Shown piece after piece: positions 55,228-64,000 of a DNA stretch of 64,000 nt. Position numbers and translations under genes: made by a program. How positions within the stretch are numbered: position 1 is the first letter of the stretch; each line of letters starts with the position of its first letter. The stretch is from the NCBI GenBank assembly GCA_006384855.1, contig VCJN01003421.1, positions 1 to 64,000 on the forward strand, given 5' to 3'. The notes beneath the pieces are model-generated. The model made no database searches, had not been told where the DNA came from, and worked only from the letters and a program-made list of their open reading frames with translations. This DNA is from Tetraselmis striata (Eukaryota; Chlorophyta; Chlorodendrophyceae; Chlorodendrales; Chlorodendraceae).

Positions 55228-57100
55228 TAGTGCGCTCAGAGGGTGTGCGCATGGTGTGTGCGCATGTATTGGAATCCAACTGAAGTTGACCGCCATGGCA
55301 TGCTACTCGCATAGTCATCATCAATAAATCATTTGCCCCACCCTGTACCTCCGCTCACAGAAAGTCCGCTAAGCTGTCTCGCAAAATCTAAAATTGAAAA
55401 TTATTCTTTAGTGCTAGCAGCGAAGGATAGTTGGGTCAACAAGGGTTGAAACCATGCAATGTATCTGGCATGTTTCGATAGAACCAAATTCATGATGTTA
55501 TATCTTTTTTACACATGCGTGCCATAAAGGGCCACTGCATGCCACCCCTTAAAGTATTATATGATGGAAGAAGATGCACACGATAAACAAATATGTTTAT
55601 CATTATTGTCTGTGCCTAAAGTGTTATACATCGCGGCGAGATGCTGGCCGTGAACACGTGAGGAAACATGGAAGCACGAGTTGACTATGGTGATGTTGGG
55701 CCGTCGCATAACGGACAACAGGCAACACCCCATACTTTCTAACTACAGTACGGATATTATTCGGCTATCGTGCGGATATTCGGATATTCGTGTATCATTT
55801 AAATATGGCCGCGCCCATATGCCTGGGATTATGCGCGCATCAATACATTTGTGTAAACGAAACACTTATGCGTCTCAGATTAACCCTACCATTTTCATGT
55901 TTTCGCGCTTTTTCGTATGATCTGAAGTCTAAAATATTCTACGATGAATTTTGATCCGGGGCGATCCAGGCCAGCTGTCTTGCGGCCCGACTACATGAAC
56001 ACACATTGGGTCGGCTGTGTCGTCCACGGCGTGCAGGAATGCTGACCGGGTCCATCATCTAAAGCGCCTTCAAAACTTTTGTCTGAAGGTCACGTTTCCT
56101 CTTTAATGACATGCATTCACGCGGTGCTGCCATAACTTGAATGCGCGAAACCCATACTTATGTGGAGAAGTGTATCCTGCCTCGCGGGCGGTGTGCGCGT
56201 AGAAGACGGCGCCGGCTGCTCAGCACAAGTCCGACTGGTTTGCTGATATCGGGCGCGGCGCACCGGCAAACATGCGCATACTAATAAATACCAGTAGCAG
56301 TCATCAACAGCCATTGTGATTTGGCCTTGCTCAACAGCCTGTATCCGATATTTTCACTATTGCTACGGGGTAGGATATTATCATCATCATGATTATAGCC
56401 ATCATAATCCGGGTATGTACTTCACTGCCGAGCTGTGTGTATAAGATATCATTGTGCAGCTGGAACTTGGCATCATGATTACGTAGCACGGCAGCACACC
56501 TAAGAACGCCAGAGTATACGCGTATGCTCTAAGTGAGCGCTCGGCTTTAGCCCTAAGTGCATCGTCGCATTGCAAGTGCGGTATCACAGCACCAGCGGCA
56601 TCATCATATACTTAGGGTGAAGCCTAAACACATAGCTCGCTGTGTGCTTCTACGAGATACGTCACAGTCAATTGGCTAGGCTGTCAGCTTGTCACGAGCG
56701 TCAGCTGCTGCGCAGGCATGTCAGTCCCCAAAAAGGCGTCATGTGATCTGTGTTGGATTGTGCCAGCAATAGCTGCACCGGTCAGAGCAACGTACTTCGC
56801 CCTCAGCGCCTCCATCATCCGCAATGTCGACACAGGGATCACTGTATGAGCGCACTTGCCTCACCACACCTACCAAGCCTGCACAGAGGTGCCATAATGA
56901 AGGCCGCCAAGATGTTGGGCCAGAAGCTGTGCTTGGGAATTGCGCAGTGCCTCAGCATGCACAGTGTGTGCATGATCGGTCATCTTCAAAGCCAAGCCAA
57001 GGGCACAGCGGTCGAGGCATGTGATGGCGCCCAATAAAGGGCTTTGTAGGTAGGAGCTGCAGCGTAGGCTTGCCCATCACCCAACACCCTCACATAGCAG
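54639..57100. other. Intergenic, no recognised gene
   Basis: Follows the helicase stop codon. It contains a GT microsatellite with a G-run (about 54985-55012) and a second GT repeat (55164-55225). The rest is AT-rich, with only short ORFs and no motif. A 79-codon ORF at 55681-55920 has no recognisable feature. Confidence 0.5.
55164..55225. repeat. (GT)n microsatellite
   Basis: About 20 uninterrupted GT units preceded by imperfect GTGT/GCGT units. Intergenic. Confidence 0.95.
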
Positions 57101-58540
57101 CATGTCACGAACAGCAAGTCACGATACGTTGTCTCGATCCAAGTGGCGACGGGTATCCATTCCGGATGGTTACAGCGGGTGGGAGCTGGGATGCAGGCAA
57201 GGCCGGAGCTGCTAGGAGCCTGCGCCCATGGAGGAGTCCCCGCTCATAACATAGCCGGCGTGGCCCAGCGCAAACAGAGTGGTTCCAATGAGGACACGGT
57301 CGCGCACATGTGTCGCCACCTTGCTCCTCACCATGGAGATGCGCACTGCACACGGCCGCAGAATGTGGCACAGTCACTGCCGGGGGACACGCGCAACAGG
57401 TATTGTAACATGGCGTACACAGCTATGTTTTGACTACTAAATTGCTCGTCAGGCATGGGGACACGTACCGGTACCATTTACGTTAGTATGCTTGTGGGAT
57501 TTCCACCACCTTTTCCTAAGTGCTTGGTTGGAATTGCGGGTGTGAGTTTCCTCGAACCTATCAGGCGGGGTTGTATGGATCTTTAAATACATATTAGGGC
57601 AGTCTTTGAATACCTATCATCTGTAGCTGAGTGTGTCACACATATTCGCTAGGGCACGCCGATGCCATATACCACGTGGCGGTGACTCTGTACTCACGGT
57701 GCGACCTATCCAAACATCTAGATGCTCAACCCGGGCTGGTGTCGTTTAGCAACAAGGCTCATTTCACGATCTATGCGGGCGGCACGGACAGGTGGGTGGT
57801 AGGTTCCCGGGCGGGGTCGCACGCAAGGGCAGCAGCGGCGCGTAGACTAGCGGCAGCATGAGATGCCACTTCGGGCCGCTCCTCCTGCGCGGCGCCGAGA
57901 CCGCCACGCGTGCTCGTCAGCCTACGGCGCCACGGGAAATGAGTTACGTATCACCATGCATAGAGCACCACCGATACTGGCAGGCTCGCACTGCGCGGGG
58001 TTTGCAGCCGGGGGCGTCTTAGGCTCCATATCAAAGTCGACCGCCATGGCGGCGCGCCACTGCTGACCCGTGAACGCGCGCCTGAGCTACGCTGCCTCGG
58101 GCTTACTGTACATACAGCCACCCCCGTGCGCTGCTCCAGAGGGCACTGGCGCCTGGCTAATCCCGGCAACGAAGCGCAAGCGGCTGGGCATGGACAGGTC
58201 GCTTACTTACTACAGGTCACCACTTGCGTAGGCCGCCAGACCGGCCGGAATTCGAGCTTCGCTGTCTGCCATCGTCACGCCGCCATCACGCTGACGGGCC
58301 GTAATCTTTTTGGTTACTACAGGAAGAGCGTCAAGAGAATGCACGGAAAGTACTGGGGAAGGAAAAAGCCTACATTTAAGCAGAACACAATAATTACCAA
58401 CTTCAATGCGGTGGACACACCCGCGTGTCCGCGGGACGCAGAATGTAGCGACCGCGAATTAAGGATTAATCCTTAGTCGCTACATGCAGAAGGGGATATC
58501 AGAATATTTCAATACAGTGACTATACCGATATAATAAACA
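57101..58540. other. Intergenic, unrecognised ORFs
   Basis: A plus-strand ORF at 58126-58476 (116 codons, contains CHRHAAITLTGRNLFGYYRK) and smaller ones around 57631-58066 are open but resemble no family I know. The phrase TACATGCAGAAGGGGATATC (58480) resembles GCAGAAGGCGATATC within the copia 3' LTR, hinting at an LTR scrap. Confidence 0.35.
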
Positions 58541-58544
58541 TTGC

Positions 58545-58680
58545 GTCCCCCCCCCCCCGTTCACTATATCGGTATGTTCACTATATCGGTGTTCATTATA
58601 AGCAGGCCCACCCGACCGCTATAGTAAACGGTTTACTAAATCGGTACTATTGTTTATTGTAACGGTGACCCCGTTCACTG
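58545..58680. repeat. ACTATATCGGTA array, left block
   Basis: After a C-run, TTCACTATATCGGTATG is repeated and then decays (TTCATTATA, TTTACTAAATCGGTA, TTCACTGTAGCAG). A matching block with the same C-run and the same unit lies at 59100-59300. Confidence 0.8.
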
Positions 58681-58911
58681 TAGCAGTCTGTGCCCATGCA
58701 AGGCAACATGTGACTCTGGATTAAGGCAACGCTTGTTCAACTCGCCAGGATCGAGCTCCGTGTGGGCAGCCTCGTACTCCGCCTGGCAGAGATGGTGCAG
58801 GAAGTTGCTGCACCCTTGCGCGCCACAGCGCTCTAGGCTGGGTTGAGGCCCTCCAGGCCTTATCCTGCAGTTGTCTAGATAGGAACAGCGCTGCTCGGTG
58901 GGCGTCGCCAT
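58675..58911 (-). CDS. Small Cys/His-rich ORF between ACTATATCGGTA arrays
   Basis: A 78-codon ORF with a Cys/His pattern suggesting zinc binding: CSYLDNC, ERCGAQGC, LHHLCQAEYE, then KRCLN and SHVALHGH. The HHLCQ phrase recalls zinc-binding modules of transposon-encoded proteins in algae and oomycetes (from memory, not verified). It lies exactly between two repeat blocks, so it is probably the cargo of a small mobile element rather than a host gene. Confidence 0.45.
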   Translation of the reverse strand: MATPTEQRCSYLDNCRIRPGGPQPSLERCGAQGCSNFLHHLCQAEYEAAHTELDPGELNKRCLNPESHVALHGHRLLQ

Positions 58912-59094
58912 GGCGCGATGGCGACAGACGCGGTGGGGCAGTTGAGTGGCGGTGGGCGCAATGTGCCGCAGTGTGCCGCCGCCGCCGCCGCCGAGTGGCT
59001 GTAGAGGCCTCTGCGCCCGTACTGGAACGGTACCGGCTATCGGAACACGCCAACGGCCGGGTTCGGCGTCGGCAACACTGCCGTTATGTAGAGA

Positions 59095-59300
59095 AGTTTA
59101 CTATATCGGTATAGTTTGGGGCATTGTGTCCCCCCCCCCCCGTTCACTATAGCGGTAAGTTTATTATATTGGTAAGTTTATTATAGGGGTATACATAGGG
59201 ATTTTTCCCGGTGTTAAGAATCCGTCCCCCCCCCCCCCCGTTCACTATATCGGTATGTTCACTATATCGGTATTCATTATATCGGTATAGTCACTGTATC
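59095..59300. repeat. ACTATATCGGTA array, right block
   Basis: GTTCACTATAGCGGTAAG, TTTATTATATTGGTAAG, then after a second C-run TTCACTATATCGGTATG twice and ATTCATTATATCGGTA. The unit length is about 16 bp, with variations at a few positions. It mirrors the block at 58545-58680. Confidence 0.8.
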
Positions 59301-59627
59301 ATGCATTCGAGTCTGGTTATGCCAAAAAGGGTGAGGAGGCAGGTTTACACAGAAAGCGCTATTTTATGGCTACCTGTACCCGTAGGAATAAATTTTTACA
59401 TATAAAGGGCTTTCACAAAAGCCGTAGGAACCCGTAGGAAGGTTTAGCGAAAAGGGGTATACGTAGCGACCATCGCGTGCTGCGCTCCAAGCCGCGACGG
59501 GCCTGGCGGTCCGAGATGTGATGCCTATCAATTGTTTGCGGGTCGTTGCCACCTCCCCGCAAAGTAGCAGCGCCAGCCACGCAGGCTGTAAGAAGAACTA
59601 GTCTCTACGCCATCGAAACGCCTCATT

Positions 59628-61317
59628 ATGATTGTCGCCAGGAGTGGATGTGCTGCTGGAGGGCGTGCCAGGCCGCTGGTAAGGCGGGTGACACCGGCCG
59701 GGCTACGTCTGCAGCATGCGTTCCGGGCCACGAGGGGGGCGAGAAGGCAGCCGCCCGCCGCTGGCGTCACGGATACGGACGACAAACCAGCCCACCAGGC
59801 CGGGGGGGCGCCGCGCCTCACCAAACAGCGACCCAAGGTGACGCCAGGAAACTTTGGTGCACTGGGGCTTCGTAACTTCAGGGACGAGTGGGAGGCTCTG
59901 TGGCCCGACGTGCGCAGCGCGCTCGGCCTCGGCGGCCCCAACACGGACGAGCGCCACCGCGCCCCCGCATGCTACGGCTTCACTCTGTCGAACGACGCGA
60001 TTCTCGAGCTGGACAAGCGCTATCCTGGGCCGACCAGTGCCGACACGCCCCGCTTCATTGGAATTCTGTATGACGTGCTGCTCTTCTTCGTCGACCGCCT
60101 GTACGTTGACCGGGCGGTGGAGCGGTTCTGGTGAGTCACGACACCCCTCGGCCCGCTGCCAGTGGGCGGACGAATAAGAGCGCTCGCCCCAGCCTGCGGC
60201 CGTGTCCAAATCGCCCCGCTTTTGGAACATACGCCGTAGTGCCTCTAGGCGCCGGGTGGACTTTCAGTTGCTGATGCCTGAGCACTGAATGCAGGGTCGT
60301 TGTGCTGCCCGTGACAGGTTCCTCGAGACGGTCGCCCGGATGCCCTACTTCAGCTACGTGACCTGTCTTCACCTGTACGAGACCCTGGGCTGGTGGCGGA
60401 CAGGTAACTCCACGCATGATCCCGTCCGCACGTGCTGCGTCCACACATATCCAGCAATGCCTACCAGGCCTAACGCCCCATTGCCCCTCGCGCCCCTTGT
60501 TGCAGCCGAGTTGCGAAAGATTCACTTTGCGGAGGAGTGGAACGAGCTGCATCACCTGCTCATCATGGAGGCGCTGGGCGGTGACTGCAGGTGCGCTACC
60601 GCGTGCGTAGCTGCCGGTCGCGTGGCAGCTCCGCGGGTATGCGGCATGGGTAGGGCACCGAACGCTGAGCTGCGAGCTTGTCATGGATCAGGTGGCGGGA
60701 CCGCTTCCTGGCGTTTCATGCAGCGATCTTCTACTACTGGACGCTGGTCCTGTGCTTCTTGGTGTCGCCGAAGTACAGCTACAAATTCAGCGAGATGCTA
60801 GAATCGCATGCGGTGAGTACCTACGCGCAGTTCCTGATCGAGAACGAAGCCAAGCTGAAGCGCCTCCCGCCGCCTGCCGTAGCGGTGCGCTACTACACGT
60901 CGGGCGACCTGTACATGTTCGACACAGACAGCCAGCTTGTGCGCGCCAACACAGGTTCGCCGCCTCTGCAATCGTGGGCTGCTATCATATGTAACATGAT
61001 GCAGCGCCGATACCTGCAGACTGCTTGGAGACTTTTGCTGACACGGGTGTCTGCCGCATGTAGATGAGCCAGTCCGGCGCCCGCCCGTAGACAATCTCTA
61101 CGATGTATTCCTGAATATCCTGGAGGATGAGTGGGAGCACGTGAAGACGATGGTGATGTGCCAGGACTACGAGACGCTCGAGACATATGGCGTGAAGGAT
61201 ATTCTGAACCTGGACGAAAGCATGGATCAGGAGGATGCGCGCTCCAAGTGGAAGCTGTGGGCAGAGGGGCTGACGGAGCAGGAGGAGCTGCTGCGGGAGT
61301 TTAACAGCCGACGGTGA
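59628..61317 (+). CDS. PTOX: Plastid terminal oxidase
   Basis: A plastoquinol:oxygen oxidase of the alternative-oxidase family on thylakoid membranes, used in chlororespiration and carotenoid synthesis. Five exons join in phase: 59628-60130, 60318-60403, 60506-60590, 60692-60954 and 61064-61317 (1191 nt, 396 aa plus stop). The first about 70 residues are Arg/Ala-rich, a likely plastid transit peptide. All six di-iron ligands are visible: E189 (LYETLGWWR), E210 and H213 ([17 protein letters not shown]), E262 ([12 protein letters not shown]), E335 and H338 ([10 protein letters not shown]). The PTOX-specific exon between E262 and E335 is present ([13 protein letters not shown]), which separates it from mitochondrial AOX. 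A C-run follows the stop at 61350-61377. The start at 59628 is the first ATG in frame; no upstream gene is linked. Confidence 0.96.
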
Positions 61318-61377
61318 CTGCGGCTGCTTCTGTATGGTCATGCAGCATCCCCCCCCCCCCCCCCCCCCCCCCCCCCC

Positions 61378-62811
61378 TTCCAAATGTGATTGGCAATGTG
61401 AACATGCAACTGTAAACAGGACTGCAGCTCCGAGCATTTGGAGAGCTTGCTTGGCATTGCCGTCGGCTGAAATGAACTCTTGCAACATTTCTTGCCGTTT
61501 TGCCAGATAGTTGGGGGGGAATGGGCCCGCTGTTGGGAACAGTCGGTTAGTCAGTCCATCAGTCAGTGATACTAACGCCATGAGATTTAATGTCTGATGG
61601 AATCACGGACGATAGGCCGCATAGGAAAAGGCGGATCCCGTGGACACTGAGGCATGAGGACAATCATCCCGATTTTTAATTTTCCTGTAGGTATACCTAC
61701 TTATACAACAATTTGCAATTTACCAGTCTTGAATCCTCGCGATATCAAGTCTGCGCTGTCTAGGCGAGTTGCTCGGATAGCTTTGTGCTTGTATTTAAAG
61801 AACCACTACCCACCGCAAGGGGGTGCTCCGAAAATATGCAGGGTTGCAGTGTTGGCGGCGATGCTTCGAAGCTTTGATGAACAATGGAAGAATTCCTACG
61901 CCATGCAACAGTCGTCAGTCTGCAGCCAATATTACATGCGTCCTATCAAGAGATCATCAGGGACAATGGGCCATGTAAATCTAACAAGGATCAGCGGGGA
62001 AATGGAGTGGAATTCATGTACTAAGCGTTGGGTCCGCTCGGTTTTCCTCTGAAGTCAGTTGTAACACGCCGTCACGTATTGCCATCGCGTATTACCATCG
62101 CGCAGCGCTGAGATCACTGCCGGATGGTTAAGACATCCAAGATTCTCCCCCCCCCCCCCCCCCCCCCCCCCCCCCTTTGCGCCCTCGTGGGAGTTCATTT
62201 TTCAAAGAAATACGGGAGCGTTGTTATGTAAAACAAATCCAGCGGCTGTGAAGCCCCTGCGAGTAAGGGCGAGGGCCAGTATCACCAGAGTCAAAACTCG
62301 GGCCCCGCTTTGCCCTCGTGCGTCGACAGTACTGTTGAGCAATGCAGAAAAGTGAGCTTCTCGCACGCTCACATCGCTCGAAAGAGCTCCTCGTACCCTG
62401 TCAGCCCCCCTCTTACTGCCCTCTAAAGGCGGAACTGAGTACTTCAAATCTAGCGACTACCATATTTGCTACTACTGATGCGCTAGCCGCGCCCCGGGCC
62501 GGCGCCGCTTCCAGCTGCGTCTACTCGCCAGTCCGTGCTGCGGTACTCGTAGCTTTCTTTTCCGGACCGCGGAGGTAGCCGCGGGCCGTGGGTATGCGCC
62601 ATCCCGCGCCACTGCCCGCCCCGCCCCCACGCCATCTCCTTCCGTGTTTGTTCGCCACCGCCCCGTACGGGGACCAGTAGCCACGTGTAAGGATTACTTG
62701 TAGCAGTTGTAGTAATGATCAATCTGGTTTGTGGTTTTTCCCCAAAATTAACTGACCTAACTGCTGCTGCTCCTCGTGGTGTGTGGTGTTGTGTGTGGTC
62801 GTGGTGTGTTT
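61378..62811. other. Intergenic downstream of PTOX
   Basis: Contains a plus-strand ORF of 132 codons (61654-62052) with no recognisable motif and a C-run of about 30 (62146-62175). The rest shows nothing supported. Confidence 0.5.
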
Positions 62812-62814
62812 CTT

Positions 62815-62970
62815 TCGCCCCCGGGACAGGACTGGCACAAGTGAAACCTGTGCAGCGTCCCTATGACGGCCGTTTAGGCGGCATTAATCGAGTTACGGAA
62901 AGCCCTGGGTAGGCGACGCTCCGTCACAGTCATCAAGCAAATTGCCAAAGCATTCTGCAAGACGAATTGA
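62815..62970 (+). repeat. Dispersed 150-bp repeat, copy 2
   Basis: Matches 45283-45432 in order and orientation (CGCCCCCGGGACAGGACTGG ... AAAGCCCTGGGTAGGCGACG ... CATTCTGCAAGACGAATT). The identity is about 80% by eye, with short gaps. Confidence 0.75.
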
Positions 62971-63072
62971 CACCGTGACGAGATTTCCAACACTGATGGA
63001 TCACCGTCTAAAACACTCCCCGTTTGTATGAGTTCCATGGTCGGTCCGACCATCAGACCCGGGAACTTATGC

Positions 63073-63145
63073 TGACTAGGGCGCTCAGTGGCAGAGCGAG
63101 TGACTACGAGTATGTAAGTCGGCGGCTCGAGACCGGCCGGGCCGT
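63073..63145 (+). other. tRNA-like sequence with A and B boxes
   Basis: An A-box-like GCGCTCAGTGGCAGAGC (63081-63097) is followed 26 bp later by a B-box-like GGCTCGAGACC (63124-63134). An acceptor stem is not convincing. Probably a tRNA-derived SINE head or tRNA pseudogene. Confidence 0.35.
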
Positions 63146-63356
63146 GAGAGCTTAGTCGTCACTGCATATTCGTACCGGTACTGTCTCATCTCGTAACAAA
63201 GACGCAGTGATTCGGTACCGGGGTACGTCGCGAATTGAATGAGGACCTGAAAAATGGGCCAACGCGCGGATAGGCGGGCTGGTCCCAGTTCGCCTAGGCC
63301 GTCTGTCCGGATTACGAGTACCTGTACCCGTAATACCGGCAAAACCTTTAACAGGG

Positions 63357-63430
63357 TACATCCCTTGTCCGCTCGGTAGAGCGGTCGTCTCGTGTGCGAG
63401 AGGTACCGGGTTCGATTCCTGGCCGATGTA
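63357..63430 (+). other. tRNA-like sequence (74 nt), degenerate
   Basis: The length is that of a tRNA. Ends pair (TACATC with GATGTA), the T-arm is good (CCGGG TTCGATT CCTGG), and the D-arm has CGGTAGAGC. Acceptor positions 6-7 mispair, the D-stem has one mismatch, and the anticodon arm gives only four pairs with a six-base loop. It is therefore more likely a pseudogene or SINE head than a working tRNA. Confidence 0.4.
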
Positions 63431-63794
63431 TTTCGGCAATATCGGCCCGGCGTGTCCCGGGTTTACTCGGTTGATGCATTAGCCCTTCGGGGTTCGAATG
63501 AGGCAATGGTCTATGGGCTATGCCAGACCTACGACTGCAGTTGGCGCACGAGGTCAAGTGCTGGGGCGGCTTCGGCCGATGTCCCGGGGCGAACTTTTAC
63601 TGCCATGAAAATACCCGGTACTGACCACGACGGGCCGCCCTACCCGTTTGGGCGTCGGCCCATTCGAGTAATGCTTAGTCGTAGTTATTTTCTCACGGCA
63701 CTGGCTTTGACATATGCGCACCAAAACTGACCTAACTGCTTGATTGCGAATATGTTTTAAGGCACTGAGTAGTTCCCCTGAGTACTACGATTCC

Positions 63795-64000
63795 ATGTTC
63801 CGTGTTGCCGCTTGCCGCCCATTTGGCCTTCCGGCGGCTCCTGTCCTCTCCCTTGGCGAGCCATGCTCTTGTGCTTCTTGCTCCTTCTCGGTACAAGGTA
63901 TGCTTGCCCGGTTTGAGGATGCTGGCATGGAGTTCACTCCTTCTACTTGGGCGGTTGCATACGCTGATCACGTGGCACGTTGCTCTGGGGGCGACTCCAA
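63795..64000 (+). CDS. Open reading frame running off the right edge
   Basis: From ATG 63795 the frame is open to the window end (68 codons; MFRVAACRPFGLPAAPVLSL at the start, MLARFEDAGMEFTPS later). The frame is also open a little upstream. No family is recognised. Neighbouring repeats make a mobile-element ORF plausible. The minus strand is open here too, so the call is weak. Confidence 0.25.
   Translation, partial: MFRVAACRPFGLPAAPVLSLGEPCSCASCSFSVQGMLARFEDAGMEFTPSTWAVAYADHVARCSGGDS

Noticed and set aside
62146-62175. Telomere or centromere repeat
   Set aside because: A simple C homopolymer, as at many places in the window, not a telomeric heptamer array.
63357-63430. Functional tRNA gene
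   Set aside because: Acceptor mismatches, a weak D-stem and a six-base anticodon loop. Reported only as tRNA-like.

Overview
This window is nuclear DNA of a green alga (Viridiplantae). Its intact genes carry many short GT-AG introns and match plant families. They include a plastid terminal oxidase, a plant-type F-box/SNF2/RING ATPase, an RH7/DDX21-type helicase with a GUCT domain, CDC123, a plastid-type rhodanese and a U-box/LRR protein. Exons are GC-rich. Intergenic DNA is more AT-rich and crowded with transposons, microsatellites and pure G or C runs of 15-40 nt, many of them close to 5' splice sites. The species cannot be named from sequence alone.

Layout. 1-12.6 kb (possibly to 13.5 kb), minus strand: F-box/SNF2/RING gene, cut by the left window edge; I resolved 20 phase-consistent exons. 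13.5-21 kb: gene-poor, with unrecognised broken ORFs, an imperfect tandem duplication, a GC-rich repeat shared with 46 kb and a TIR element. 21.0-23.3 kb, minus: U-box/LRR gene (6 exons, 501 aa). 25.1-36.6 kb, plus: decayed Ty1/copia retrotransposon with two LTRs. It encodes gag, a cytosine-5 DNA methyltransferase domain, protease, integrase, RT and RNase H, and holds a 2-kb nested insertion with an 8-bp target duplication. 37.0-38.6 kb, plus: rhodanese. 39.2-41.4 kb, minus: CDC123 (339 aa). 41.8-45.0 kb, minus: tyrosine-recombinase element with split direct repeats but no reverse transcriptase. 45.3-49.9 kb: tandem repeats and unresolved DNA. 50.0-54.6 kb, plus: DEAD-box RNA helicase (9 exons, 746 aa). 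54.7-59.6 kb: repeats, including ACTATATCGGTA arrays around a small Cys/His ORF. 59.6-61.3 kb, plus: plastid terminal oxidase (5 exons, 396 aa). 61.4-64 kb: repeats, two tRNA-like sequences and an open ORF at the edge.

The host genes share no obvious pathway: chromatin/ubiquitin, translation initiation, ribosome biogenesis and plastid redox are all represented. The most interesting material is mobile. One element is a copia retrotransposon that has taken up a DNA methyltransferase between gag and protease. The other is a tyrosine-recombinase element with PAT/Ngaro-like split repeats that appears to lack RT. The spliced genes also show a recurrent pattern of homopolymer C or G tracts directly after the splice donor.
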